This document shows positions 1 through 9,132 of a DNA stretch of 64,000 nucleotides, one piece after another. The DNA is from Gimesia sp. GTDB taxonomy: Bacteria; Planctomycetota; Planctomycetia; Planctomycetales; Planctomycetaceae. The translations under genes were made by a program, and so were the position numbers. The DNA lies in contig NZ_JAVJSQ010000006.1 in assembly GCF_040219335.1 (NCBI RefSeq), positions 186,001-250,000 on the forward strand, given 5' to 3'. The stretch's first letter is position 1. Each line of letters starts with the position of its first letter. Under the pieces are notes generated by a model that worked only from the letters and a program-made list of their open reading frames with translations, did no database searches and was not told where the DNA came from.

Positions 1-968
1 CTGGCAGCCGTCGAGAGCAGGATGCCCTCCTGGATCAGGCTGATCACAATCGCCCGGCGGACAAAGCCGAGTGTCTGCAACATAGATAGTTCACTGGTCC
101 GGCCGACAACCGCACCGTACAACGTATTCAAACCGGCGAACACACCGGCGCCGGAGACCAGAAACACAATCAGCCAGGCCAGCATCCGAATCGGACCATA
201 ATCTTTTTTCAGTCCCTGGTAGTAGGAGACTTCGCGAACTGACTGTAATTCGAGGTCAAGGCGTTCTTTGCAGAACAGATCCAGATCAGGGTAAACATCG
301 GGGGAGTCCAGCGTGACCGCAACCAGGCTCAGATCCTGGCGTTTCATTGCCTGCTGCAGTTCGTCGAGGCGACACCAGATCTCTGATTCAAACGCAGAGC
401 CACCTGCGGAGAAGGTACCGCTGATTTTCCAGGGGCGCCCCTCCAGTTCGATTGCCTGGCCGGTCGTCAGCTGTTCGGGGGAGAGTCCCAGCTTGGTAGC
501 GACCAGCTGGCCAATCAGGACTTCTCCCGGTTCGGGCCAACGACCTGATTCCAGTTCGACTTTACGACGGACCAGGAGTATCGCCGGCGTTACACCGCGC
601 ACCAGACCCATCGCAGTTCGTTCCTGTTCGGGGAGCGTGATCTGTGTTCCCAGGTACAATTCGGGAGACGCGTATTTGCGGCCGTGAAATTCTTTAATGC
701 CACCCACACTGGCGGCAACAAGTTCGCTGGTCCGCATTGGAATGGATGAGTATTCCAGATTTTCCCCCATGCCCAGCGAAAACAGAATAGCCACATCTGG
801 ATCACCGCTGGCGGACAGACTGTGTTCCAGTCCCCGAATGAAACCGACTACGATAAACACCAGCACGATCACGGTCGTCAGGCCGGTCAACGTGAGCAGG
901 GTACGCAGGGGGCGACGGAACAGATTCCGTACGCCATATTCCCAGGGGATTAATGAAAAACGGAGCAT
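1..968 (-). CDS. ABC transporter permease, FtsX/MacB type (C-terminus beyond window)
   Basis: The reading frame starts with ATG at 968 and stays open to the left edge, giving 322 visible residues. A membrane segment near residues 20-45 is followed by a soluble region of about 210 residues and a second hydrophobic segment near 262-288 that leads into the motif GRTSELSMLQTLGF. This is the layout of the MacB-like periplasmic core plus FtsX permease domain used in lipoprotein or peptide export complexes. The rest of the permease lies outside the window, and an ATP-binding partner may be there too. It is last in a minus-strand run with the cysteine-rich, cytochrome and TPR genes. The substrate is unknown. 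The family call is firm; co-transcription is inferred from spacing. Confidence 0.88.
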   Translation of the reverse strand, partial: MLRFSLIPWEYGVRNLFRRPLRTLLTLTGLTTVIVLVFIVVGFIRGLEHSLSASGDPDVAILFSLGMGENLEYSSIPMRTSELVAASVGGIKEFHGRKYASPELYLGTQITLPEQERTAMGLVRGVTPAILLVRRKVELESGRWPEPGEVLIGQLVATKLGLSPEQLTTGQAIELEGRPWKISGTFSAGGSAFESEIWCRLDELQQAMKRQDLSLVAVTLDSPDVYPDLDLFCKERLDLELQSVREVSYYQGLKKDYGPIRMLAWLIVFLVSGAGVFAGLNTLYGAVVGRTSELSMLQTLGFVRRAIVISLIQEGILLSTAA

Positions 969-1080
969 GAATGATTCTTTTGAAGTATCTGCAGCGCGGC
1001 ACAACAAATCGAGTCAGCGCGCAGCAGGACATACGTGAAGCAAGCGGAATTAACGCAGGCGGTACTGATTCAGGAGCAGA

Positions 1081-1461
1081 TCAGCAGAGAAACGACATCT
1101 GCGCACAGCGCAGCGCACGACCGGCGGGTGGGGGCGGCGCGGAAGAAAGCGGTCGGGAAACCGAGTGAATGTCTGAGAGAAGGGATTCGGTCTCTGAAAG
1201 GACAGGCATGATCCAGAGGGGAGTCAGCAATGTCAGATCCAGTTGATCGGCTTTATCATGGATCGCTCCGAAACAGAAGCACTGGCAACATTCATCAGAG
1301 GCATGCTCTGGGGAGAGTGGTGTTTCTGAAGTCGGCGGCTGACAGTGACTGCAGCAGCCAGTGCTGACGGCGTCTGTAGATTCTGCGCCGGCTGGCATGC
1401 AATTTAACGGGCAGGCCAGAATCATCAGGGAGCACAGAAATGAAAACAGCTTCTCAGTCAC
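1081..1461 (-). CDS. Small cysteine-rich exported protein, unknown function
   Basis: This 126-residue protein starts with GTG at 1461, supported by an AGAAGG ribosome-binding site six bases upstream. A hydrophobic N-terminus (residues 4-25) containing cysteines suggests a signal peptide or lipoprotein-type export. The mature part carries clustered cysteines (GCCSHC, ECCQCFCF) and ends LRCAQMSFLC. Such clusters often bind metals or form disulfides, but no known domain is recognised. It lies 62 bases after the multiheme cytochrome gene and 112 bases before the ABC permease gene on the same strand. A role in metal or redox handling at the envelope is a guess from composition and neighbours. Confidence 0.65.
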   Translation of the reverse strand: MTEKLFSFLCSLMILACPLNCMPAGAESTDAVSTGCCSHCQPPTSETPLSPEHASDECCQCFCFGAIHDKADQLDLTLLTPLWIMPVLSETESLLSDIHSVSRPLSSAPPPPAGRALRCAQMSFLC

Positions 1462-1522
1462 AAATAACCTTCTTCTTACTAGTTCCTTCTCATCCTAGTC
1501 GTTCCCAAGTCTCAAGACAACA

Positions 1523-2698
1523 TCATTTCGCCTGCCGCATCTGAAATTCGGGGAAGCGTTCTTTGTCGCGCTCGCGGACTCGTATCCAGTGATCGGTAAA
1601 GGAGAGGTTGTCGTGAACTTCCACTGCCGGCATATGACATTGCAGGCACTGACTTTGCATCGACTCTTTGGAACACACCGGTGCATGATCCTTGAGATCG
1701 CTGTGACAGTTCAGGCAGATCTGGCGGTAATATTCCGGATCGCGGCTGGCCTGCTGATGCGGATTGTGACAGGTGGTACAGTCAAAGCGGGCCGATTTGC
1801 CGTCCGCCAGTTTGACGTCGGTCTGCTTCAGGAAACAGGGGCTCTGAGACATTCCCACGGGGGCAAAACGATAGAGCAGATCATTCGCAGGATGGATTTC
1901 ATCCGCCTCCAGTTGATCGAAGCGGCGATGGCACTCTCCACAGCGATTGATCGACTCCAGAGGGGTCAGTGAACTCCATTTGGTCAGCTTGAGATCTTTA
2001 TCCCCACGTTCGACGGCTTTGATGTGTTCTTCGCCATTCAAGTGGCAGCGGACACATGAGACCCCCGGAATGATCACGTCCGATTTGATTTCACCTGGCG
2101 AATCCCCCAGCCAGGCCGCGTGACAGCCAAAGCAGTTCTGAGTTTTAGCATGGTCGCTGACTTCTCCCAGCGCGTTGATGCCGGTCTGCTCATGGGCCAG
2201 TTCCTGCAGACCGAGTGTGATTCCCAGTTTGCCGGAGGGATACCAGGAGACGATGTGCTGCAGCAGTTCTGACTCTCCCTTTTCATTCGGAAACAGCGAA
2301 ACCGGTGTCATCGCATGCATGCCGGAACCGAAGACCCAGTCGATCCGGACGGGTGCCGGATAACTGTCGCAGTCGACCCACAGCGCATCATCTTCTTTGA
2401 AGAACCGGTAAGTATGCCCGTTCTCTTTGAGGGTGACTTCCCGGTCAACAAATTTTTCAAGTACGCCTGGATCGGTGGCTTTGCGGAGGGTCCGCAGATG
2501 AGGGGCGCCTTCGAACTGCTGACAGAATTTGTCGTGACATTCACAGCAGGAACGCGACGGGACCGGCTGATGCACCGAACGGACATGCGGAACGAACTCC
2601 GTTTTCTGCTGTGATCCGTACAGAAACAGGCCGGCACCTGACAGGCAGGCCAGTAACAGGATCGACAGGGGGATGAGAAACGGGTACTTCTGGATCAT
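1523..2698 (-). CDS. Membrane-anchored multiheme cytochrome c (seven CXXCH motifs)
   Basis: The 391-residue protein has an N-terminal hydrophobic anchor (residues 6-28) and seven heme-attachment motifs in order: CCECH, CFGCH, CVRCH, CGECH, CTTCH, CLNCH and CLQCH. It should sit outside the cytoplasmic membrane and carry seven c-type hemes, passing electrons between quinols or enzymes and an unknown partner. The arrangement recalls cytochrome c554/doubled-CXXCH proteins, but the family is not pinned down. Its ATG overlaps the stop of the upstream membrane-TPR gene by four bases (ATGA), so the two are probably translationally coupled. A complex between them is an inference. Confidence 0.9.
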   Translation of the reverse strand: MIQKYPFLIPLSILLLACLSGAGLFLYGSQQKTEFVPHVRSVHQPVPSRSCCECHDKFCQQFEGAPHLRTLRKATDPGVLEKFVDREVTLKENGHTYRFFKEDDALWVDCDSYPAPVRIDWVFGSGMHAMTPVSLFPNEKGESELLQHIVSWYPSGKLGITLGLQELAHEQTGINALGEVSDHAKTQNCFGCHAAWLGDSPGEIKSDVIIPGVSCVRCHLNGEEHIKAVERGDKDLKLTKWSSLTPLESINRCGECHRRFDQLEADEIHPANDLLYRFAPVGMSQSPCFLKQTDVKLADGKSARFDCTTCHNPHQQASRDPEYYRQICLNCHSDLKDHAPVCSKESMQSQCLQCHMPAVEVHDNLSFTDHWIRVRERDKERFPEFQMRQAK

Positions 2699-4839
2699 TG
2701 CAGGGCATCTAACATGTTCTGACTGGGGACGACCAGTCGGTCCTGGGGATGCTGTTCGATTAACTGACGAAAAGTTGACGCGGCATTCGCGGGATCGCCG
2801 GATTCCAACTGAATCTGCGCTTTCGCATACAGACTCTCGCTGTCATCAGCAGTCAAAGCGGCGATGGCTTCGGAACAGTCGCCGTGAATGTATTCGTTGA
2901 TCGCCCGCGCGAGCGTTTCTGAAACTTTTTCGGGCGGACTGTGGTCACCTTTGATTCCCGGACCTGCCTGAGCGAGAGGGAATTCGTCTGTCGGGCTGGT
3001 CTGCTGATAGGCCTGCAGGCGTAACAGGCTGGGAGCACCCGTGTCGAGCTGTTCCTGATAAGCCAGTTCTTTCTGACAGAGTTCGAATTCCCGTTTGACT
3101 TCAGGAGAGTCGTAATGTTGCAACAGTGGATGCAGCACACGCAACGCGGCTGTATAGAGCTGCATCGCACGAAACGTTCGCGCCTGAAGCAGCGCCGGTT
3201 TCAAATTGGGAGAGCCGGTCAGCATGCCCCACCAGTCAGCACAGTCTGGCGTGCCACTCGGATCGGGCAGGGAATAGGTCCACTGTTTACGATTCAGAAA
3301 CTCTTTGACGGGGAGTAACTTGATGATCTGCGGTGTACTGAGTAATTCACCCGACCAGCCATAGGGGATGACTGCCGCGTCGACCGACATTGGCTGCCAG
3401 CGACTGTCAAACAAGGCACGAATTGTCCGGGTCTGACCGTTTGGAACCAGCAGCAGTTGGCAGTTCCGATCTTTGAGGCGGACCCACCAGCCCCCCCAGC
3501 CACCACTCATGCGTGGCTTCTGTAACATCCAGCCGTCAGAAAGTTCCGCGTTCAGGGAAAGTTCATCGAATAAGCGTCCCTGTTTCAGCGCCTGTCTGTG
3601 AGTGAGGTAGGGGCGAACTTTGTGATCCGCCTTGATCCAGCACAACATGCCCGCGGAATCAATGTCCATGCAGTGGGCCGTTCCCTCATATTCGAGTGGT
3701 CCGATCGCCTGGTTCAGTAGCGTGATATCCAGCTCGGGAGCGAGGCCCCAGCCCAGTCGCTGTGACTGACCGGGTAGCGTTCCGGCTGCCGCTTTGCCGC
3801 TGAGCAGAAGCAACCCGAGTCCCAGTAGCAGGCGTCCCAGAGCGGGTGAAAGCAGATCTTTGGTTTTGAGCAGTTTTATTGGATAGGGGTGTGCCTCCAG
3901 GCTGCGTCCCAGCAGCAGGGCGATGCCAATCGCGCAAGGGGGAACGGCATCGGCATTCAGCCAGGCTGGAACCGCGAAGATCAGGAATGCAAAACTTTCC
4001 AGCCAGCCGGTGGAGTAAAAAATGAGATAACACACGGTGACCAGAGTCAGAATACCCAGCCCGGCTGTTTCGACTGTCAGTCCCTGTGCGAACGTCGGCT
4101 GCCAGACCGTTGTGGCCAGCAGGTCTCGGGCGTAGAACAGGCCAGGGAGGAGCTGTGTCAGTGAATCGGAGAGCGTAAACCAGCCACGTGGGGTGAGCAT
4201 CAGGGCAAAAGCGGATGCGGCAACGAGCAGACCAGCCTGCTTGCGGGTGACTGTGGACTCGGTCTGGATGCCGGTCAACCAGGGGACGATCGCGATCACA
4301 GCAATTCCCAACAGGCAGAGTGGCGCGAGATTGGCCCACACCACCAGTGAGATGAGCACGAGGACCGCATTCTGTTTCGTTGGGGACTTGCTCCAGCGGA
4401 CTGTGGCGATCCAGTTCAGAAAGAGCAACCAGCAGTCCCAGAGTCGGGGCGTCGGTTGCCAGGCAGCATTCGCAGCCAGCAGCGTGACCAGCGCCAATGC
4501 AAACGCGGCCCACTGCAGTTGCGGCTCAAACCGTCGCATGAGGAGATAGAGTAACAGCAAGACGCTGCAGAACTTGAGCAGCATCAACCCCGAAAAGCCG
4601 GCGATCAGCCAGCTCATAAAGAAAGGGAAACCGCCCAGCCAGTCTGCTTCCGCTGTCGGATTGCCTGCCGCCAGGATTGGCCCCGGAACTGCCAGCTCTG
4701 CCAATACTGTCTGTCCCCGGCTCAACTGCCACCAGACGTCCGCCGCAGCGATCGGCGTCAGTACGAAACTGGCGGTGACGATCAGCAGAAACAGGCGGCG
4801 CAGTCTCCGATCTGTTGTCGACAGGTCAGGTTCAGTCAT
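2695..4839 (-). CDS. Multipass membrane protein with C-terminal TPR-like region
   Basis: This is a protein of about 714 residues starting at ATG 4839; a GTG four codons upstream at 4851 is also possible, and neither has a clear ribosome-binding site. The first half has about ten hydrophobic spans, beginning with a segment followed by DVWWQLSRGQ, which resembles the first loop of GT-C-type membrane glycosyltransferases. The second half is soluble and ends in helical repeats rich in A-L-Y pairs, like tetratricopeptide repeats (for example LYAKAQIQLESGDPANAAS). The gene opens the probable operon with the multiheme cytochrome, overlapping it by four bases. No enzymatic motif can be assigned with confidence; the function is unknown. 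Confidence 0.85.
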   Translation of the reverse strand: MTEPDLSTTDRRLRRLFLLIVTASFVLTPIAAADVWWQLSRGQTVLAELAVPGPILAAGNPTAEADWLGGFPFFMSWLIAGFSGLMLLKFCSVLLLLYLLMRRFEPQLQWAAFALALVTLLAANAAWQPTPRLWDCWLLFLNWIATVRWSKSPTKQNAVLVLISLVVWANLAPLCLLGIAVIAIVPWLTGIQTESTVTRKQAGLLVAASAFALMLTPRGWFTLSDSLTQLLPGLFYARDLLATTVWQPTFAQGLTVETAGLGILTLVTVCYLIFYSTGWLESFAFLIFAVPAWLNADAVPPCAIGIALLLGRSLEAHPYPIKLLKTKDLLSPALGRLLLGLGLLLLSGKAAAGTLPGQSQRLGWGLAPELDITLLNQAIGPLEYEGTAHCMDIDSAGMLCWIKADHKVRPYLTHRQALKQGRLFDELSLNAELSDGWMLQKPRMSGGWGGWWVRLKDRNCQLLLVPNGQTRTIRALFDSRWQPMSVDAAVIPYGWSGELLSTPQIIKLLPVKEFLNRKQWTYSLPDPSGTPDCADWWGMLTGSPNLKPALLQARTFRAMQLYTAALRVLHPLLQHYDSPEVKREFELCQKELAYQEQLDTGAPSLLRLQAYQQTSPTDEFPLAQAGPGIKGDHSPPEKVSETLARAINEYIHGDCSEAIAALTADDSESLYAKAQIQLESGDPANAASTFRQLIEQHPQDRLVVPSQNMLDALQ

Positions 4840-5040
4840 GGATTGAGCCACTGGAACGGAAATGTGATAAAGTCAATTACATCAGACGATTAGGACGTGA
4901 ACTCCCTTTGATTATATAGTTCCGCGCGGGCTGTGAATATGCAGGAACCTCCCATCGGGCAGAGATTCCGTAATTCGAGCGGTCTGTCTCTTCTCATACG
5001 CGTCAGTTCGTCGATTCGCGATAAAAAACGGGGCTTTCCC

Positions 5041-5080
5041 AATAGAAAAGCCCGATCGCAGGTACGACCGGGCTTTCGAA
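5041..5080 (-). terminator. Rho-independent terminator after the ceramidase-like gene
   Basis: An AAAGCCCG arm (5047-5054) pairs with CGGGCTTT (5069-5076) around a 14-base loop. On the minus strand the hairpin is followed by a short T-rich tract. It sits just past the stop of the ceramidase-like gene at 5109. A second, overlapping GGGCTTT/AAAGCCC pairing uses bases 5034-5053, so two alternative stems share one arm. Confidence 0.7.
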
Positions 5081-5108
5081 GATGACAGATAGTGCGTTTC
5101 AGACAAGT

Positions 5109-7232
5109 TTATTTTGCCAGCTGACTGACTTCACCTGCATTGAGGGCCCGATCGAATACCGCGATTTCATCCAGGCGGCCCTCCCAGTTGGAGTCATTAT
5201 CTGTCCGTCCGCCGAAGAACAGTTGTTCCAGCAGCACGCCGGATGCCCCCGGTTTCGATTCCAGTTCGATTTCCGGTTTGCCATTCAGGTAGACGGTCAA
5301 CTTGTTGCCATTGCGAACGATCGCCACATGATTCCACGTCCAGCGTTCAACGGCAGTTTTGCCGGCGTGCAGTTTGCGATCCGTACCGTTCATGTAGACC
5401 AGCTTGCCCGGATGTTGTTTGCCTCCCAGTCCGAGGTGATCGCCATAGGCGGCCAGTCCGTGGTTCGGTCCCTGTGAGAACATCCAGCCGCTGATGTCGC
5501 GGGCGTCGAGAGGAATGCCGTTCCAGATCCAGAGCGAGACGGTAAACTGATCACCCAGGTCATTCACACGAGTCTGCAGACGATTGCCGGCGAAGTGAAC
5601 GGCCCGGTTGGTTTCGGTTCCCGTGCAGAACGATTTCGAACGGGCTCCTTCGAGGAAGTAAGCGATGGCCGGTTCGTAAATGCCGTCCCGCTGATTGCCG
5701 GAGAGATCGCGGGCCCGGGGACCATTGAATTCGTCCAGTCGCCAGTAGGCAGCCGGCTTGAAGCCCAGGATTGATTCGACGGCAGGACCACGGCTCTGCT
5801 CATAGAAGCGACGGGGCTGATTCGAAACTTTCTCGAGCAGTTCGATGTCCGATTCCACGATACGGGGCTCGGCCAGGACTTCGAGGCCTGCGGATCGGGC
5901 GGCCCAGGTATTGTATCCGCCGAGCAGATGCTGCTCGGGAGGCGGAATGTATCCATCGCCTCCGTTGGCCAACTCAATGACCATGGTCTGTGGCAGCGGA
6001 CTTTGTGCTTTGACTTTCAGCCCGGAAAGGGCATAGGTTTCATTGGGAGTGGTCGCGATCGCGATGTCGCCGATGCGGAGTGCCTGTGTGACGACCTCGG
6101 TTGACTGTCGTTCGTGCAGCATGATCTGCTCGCGAGCGTAAATCTCTTCCTGTGTTTCCGGCAGCTTATCGCCCATTTTCTCGACGATCCGCTGAGACCA
6201 TTCGAGCAGCTGTTTGTCGGGAACCCGATAGTTCAACTGCATCCGGTTCTCAGCCATTTCAACGTCGGCGTCTTTGCGATACGTGATGTTTTTGTAGACG
6301 CCCATGGTCAGTTTAACGAGCTCGCTGGAGTATTCATTGATGTCATCGGTGAATGACCACTGATCCTGCGGCTTGGTATAGTCGCGGCGGTAAATGTCAC
6401 CACTACAGCCGTGCGACATGATCGCTACGAACTCGGGAGCATCCTTGGGTAGTTTCTTACCGATTTCTTCCTGCAGGCCGTTACAGTAGAGACCAAAGTA
6501 GTCGGCGCTCAGTGAAGGGGCACCAAAGTAGTGCATCGAAAAGTTCGCCAGTAGCGCGATCGGACGACCGTCTTTTGACTGAAACGAGATCAGCGACAGA
6601 TCGGGATCTTCGGGACCGGATTCGCCGATGACATCATCCCAATTCCGACCTGCATGCATGGTGGCCCGCACGGTCGGGTTACCGAACGGGTCGTTGCTGA
6701 TGCGATCGGGACGCTTGATCCAGCGACGCAGGGCGGTGAACTTGGCAGCGTTGCCAACACCCCAGCCAATCTGAGCCGGTTCCAGTTTTGCTTCGGCTGC
6801 AACGATGGCGTCGACCAGCTTGCCTCGGAGGAAAGGCGTGTATTCCGGATCGGCACTGGTTCCCAGGCAGCCCATGCTGGAAGGGACCGAGTGTGCGTGG
6901 GTGGCGGAGATCAACATATGGTCGGCCGGGATCCTGGTTTTCTGTGCGGCCAGTTTTTTGACTTCATCCAGAAACGGACGCGTCATCATGCAACTGTCAA
7001 CGACGACGATTGCCAGGCGGTCTTCGCCATCGGCGACGACGATCGCCCGGGCATTGACTTTGGTGTAAACCTTATCGACGCTACGGCTCTTCATGCTGCC
7101 ATTAACGAGGACGGGGAGTTTCACCGGGGTGACATCCATGATGGTGGCGCCGACCTGCAGTTCCGCGTAGGAACGTTCCGGGATCAGCAAAGCAAGGCAG
7201 GCGAGCAGGAGGGGGGCGAGAGTCGGTTTCAT
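5109..7232 (-). CDS. Neutral/alkaline ceramidase-like hydrolase with C-terminal LamG domain
   Basis: The start chosen is ATG 7232, nine codons inside the longest frame, because it follows an AAAGGA ribosome-binding site and begins a clean signal peptide (cleavage after RSYA). Residues about 25-430 resemble the N-terminal domain of neutral/alkaline ceramidases: a beta-rich start (VGATIMDVTP), then SATHAHS with paired histidines, a further SMHYFG histidine and SHGCSGD. These are expected zinc and active-site positions in that family. Residues about 500-707 form a LamG/concanavalin-like domain (DEFNGPRARDLSG, WNHVAIVRNG, RLDEIAVFDRAL). Many planctomycete proteins of this class have no known substrate, so true ceramidase activity is not implied. 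It is likely exported. Confidence 0.88.
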   Translation of the reverse strand: MKPTLAPLLLACLALLIPERSYAELQVGATIMDVTPVKLPVLVNGSMKSRSVDKVYTKVNARAIVVADGEDRLAIVVVDSCMMTRPFLDEVKKLAAQKTRIPADHMLISATHAHSVPSSMGCLGTSADPEYTPFLRGKLVDAIVAAEAKLEPAQIGWGVGNAAKFTALRRWIKRPDRISNDPFGNPTVRATMHAGRNWDDVIGESGPEDPDLSLISFQSKDGRPIALLANFSMHYFGAPSLSADYFGLYCNGLQEEIGKKLPKDAPEFVAIMSHGCSGDIYRRDYTKPQDQWSFTDDINEYSSELVKLTMGVYKNITYRKDADVEMAENRMQLNYRVPDKQLLEWSQRIVEKMGDKLPETQEEIYAREQIMLHERQSTEVVTQALRIGDIAIATTPNETYALSGLKVKAQSPLPQTMVIELANGGDGYIPPPEQHLLGGYNTWAARSAGLEVLAEPRIVESDIELLEKVSNQPRRFYEQSRGPAVESILGFKPAAYWRLDEFNGPRARDLSGNQRDGIYEPAIAYFLEGARSKSFCTGTETNRAVHFAGNRLQTRVNDLGDQFTVSLWIWNGIPLDARDISGWMFSQGPNHGLAAYGDHLGLGGKQHPGKLVYMNGTDRKLHAGKTAVERWTWNHVAIVRNGNKLTVYLNGKPEIELESKPGASGVLLEQLFFGGRTDNDSNWEGRLDEIAVFDRALNAGEVSQLAK

Positions 7233-7359
7233 GTGAGGATCCTTTGTAATGACAGCCAACTGCGGGTTTGAAGTTTCATCACCGTAGACTTCGAGTATAT
7301 CCGCTGGTTTTACAGAACGAAATGGAGATACTTAGAGTTCTTAATTAAAATGGCAGGTT

Positions 7360-7402
7360 AAAAAAACAGCCTGCAACAGTGCATTAATGGCTGTTGCAGG
7401 CT
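7360..7402 (-). terminator. Rho-independent terminator after the small lipoprotein gene
   Basis: The perfect 11-base arms GCCTGCAACAG (7369-7379) and CTGTTGCAGGC (7391-7401) enclose an 11-base loop. On the minus strand they are followed by a run of seven T (7360-7366). The position, 20 bases past the stop at 7422, fits termination of the DUF1559/lipoprotein transcript. Confidence 0.85.
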
Positions 7403-7421
7403 TATGTTGGTCTAAAGCTGC

Positions 7422-7850
7422 TTACTTACTCTTCAACTCAAAGTTGGCTTTGTTCTCACCCGGTTCATTGACCTGGGCGATCAGACCACTGGTGGTGCGT
7501 TTGGTGTATTTCGCGGGAATCTTTACGGTCGATTTTTCCTGTGGCTTTTCCGCGAGGGCCATCGCGTTTTCTTCTTCAACGACAGGCGGACTGATCGTGA
7601 CTTCATATGCTGAGCCGACATCTGCCTGGGGAAATGAGACTGAATAATTTCCGTTCTCATCCAGATTGGCGTACGCACTTTCGCCAGATTTGGACGAAGT
7701 GAACTGGATGCTGGCCTGTTGCAAGGGCGCTCCATCGAGGGTCACGGTTCCTGAGATCTCCACTGCGGGACGGACATTCGGATCTCCCGAACAACCCTGA
7801 GCCAGCAGCACAGAGCTCAGCAGGCAACTGAAAAGTGATAGACGATACAT
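7422..7850 (-). CDS. Small lipoprotein with carboxypeptidase-regulatory-like (transthyretin-like) fold
   Basis: The 142-residue protein has a lipoprotein signal (LLAQGC, lipidated Cys at residue 20) followed by a beta-sandwich pattern: ISGTVTLDGAPLQQASIQF, a GNYSVSFP turn, then strands to the C-terminus. This matches the small transthyretin-like lipoproteins that in planctomycetes usually follow a pseudopilin-like DUF1559 gene, as here (94 bases downstream of one on the same strand). An AGGA ribosome-binding site eight bases upstream supports the ATG. It is probably anchored on the envelope; its partner and role are unknown. The pairing with DUF1559 is known from the family, and a joint function is inferred. 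Confidence 0.85.
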   Translation of the reverse strand: MYRLSLFSCLLSSVLLAQGCSGDPNVRPAVEISGTVTLDGAPLQQASIQFTSSKSGESAYANLDENGNYSVSFPQADVGSAYEVTISPPVVEEENAMALAEKPQEKSTVKIPAKYTKRTTSGLIAQVNEPGENKANFELKSK

Positions 7851-7944
7851 TATGAAAATCCTGAATCAAATGTGACGTACGTGACTGGTATCACATACGT
7901 CACTCAAGTCTATAGGAAAAGAAAATAGAACCAGTGGCCGTGGC

Positions 7945-8943
7945 TTACCACTCGCCGATGGTCTGGCCGTCATCGCGGACACAGAGTTTCTGGATCAGTA
8001 ACAGGTCTGCGTTGTCGCTCAGGAAACGGGTTGCTCCGTCGCAGAGCAGCACATGCACACCGCCGGTGTGGTAGGAGGTCAGGGGGGTGTTCCAGTCCCA
8101 TTGGGCATTGGCTTCCGCACCCGTCGATTTCGGATTGGGGCTGTGGAAGACCGACGTTACTCCGGTGCCGAAACGATGCTGTCCGGCTCCGCTGGCAATC
8201 CACTGAGTGACTGTACCGGCATAACTGGTGCCCGCCCAGCCTGAAGTGTAATCGGAACGCTTCAGAACCGGATTACTGGCTGAGATCCGCGACTGTTCGG
8301 CAATGATGATCGTGTTCGACGATCCATCGGTCACGTCCCGCATACCTTTGCACTCGTTGATCAGCAGACAGCCCGTGTTAGTAGCAAAGCTGTTATACTG
8401 TGTTTCGTAAGAGACATTCGTGCGCGCTGCAGGGTCAGGATATGCACCCATGATGCCGACATACTGATGAGACTGGGAACCCTGCTGTGGTTCGCCATTG
8501 GCATAGCTGATGGCCGGGTCTGAGCTGGAAGGGCACATGTAAATGGGAGTAATGACTTTGTCTTTGAAGAGCAGGGTGTCGCCGTTGTATGCGCCGCCTC
8601 CGCCTTCCCAGAAATCGACGTCGCTGGTCGGGCTGTTCTTGGCGAGTTCGTAAATATTTGCCTGATCCATGTAAGGCAGCAGAGCGAAACGCCAGTTGTG
8701 AGGGCCATCATTGGGCGCTCGCGAACCGATGGGGAACTTGAGATAGACGTCGTGATAATTGTGGAGCGCCAGCCCCATTTGTTTCAGATTGTTTTTGCAC
8801 TGACTGCGGCGGGCCGCTTCGCGGGCCTGTTGCACGGCGGGCAGGAGCAGGGCGATCAGAATCGCGATAATCGCAATCACAACCAGCAGCTCGATGAGCG
8901 TAAAACCAGATTTGCGCGTGACACGCGGCGGGTAATTCAACAT
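7945..8943 (-). CDS. DUF1559 protein with prepilin-type N-terminal methylation signal
   Basis: The start used is ATG 8943, not the longer frame to 9000, because AAAAGG lies just upstream and the protein then begins MLNYPPRVTRKSGFTLIELL. The GFTLIELLVVIAIIAIL stretch is a classic type IV pilin-like signal and hydrophobic helix, with prepilin peptidase cleavage expected after Gly. The rest (about 330 residues) is the DUF1559 domain: NNLKQMGLALHNYHD near the N-terminus, a GTSYAG-type middle and the C-terminal GGVHVLLCDGATRFLS box. This family is hugely expanded in planctomycetes and is thought to be pseudopilin-like surface protein. It is followed by the lipoprotein gene. Confidence 0.95.
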   Translation of the reverse strand: MLNYPPRVTRKSGFTLIELLVVIAIIAILIALLLPAVQQAREAARRSQCKNNLKQMGLALHNYHDVYLKFPIGSRAPNDGPHNWRFALLPYMDQANIYELAKNSPTSDVDFWEGGGGAYNGDTLLFKDKVITPIYMCPSSSDPAISYANGEPQQGSQSHQYVGIMGAYPDPAARTNVSYETQYNSFATNTGCLLINECKGMRDVTDGSSNTIIIAEQSRISASNPVLKRSDYTSGWAGTSYAGTVTQWIASGAGQHRFGTGVTSVFHSPNPKSTGAEANAQWDWNTPLTSYHTGGVHVLLCDGATRFLSDNADLLLIQKLCVRDDGQTIGEW

Positions 8944-9132
8944 TGGTAACCTTTTGGAAATATAACTGGGAAGGAATAAAAGGTGGGACAGCAGAGGCAT
9001 GCTCCGAGGAATTGTATTTTAAATCGCAAGGGGGAGACCGCACAAGTAAATTATATTAAGAAATTGCAATCTGCGTACATCTTACCTTGATGTAAGGAAT
9101 TGCAGAGGAACTTCTTACGCAATATGAGGATT

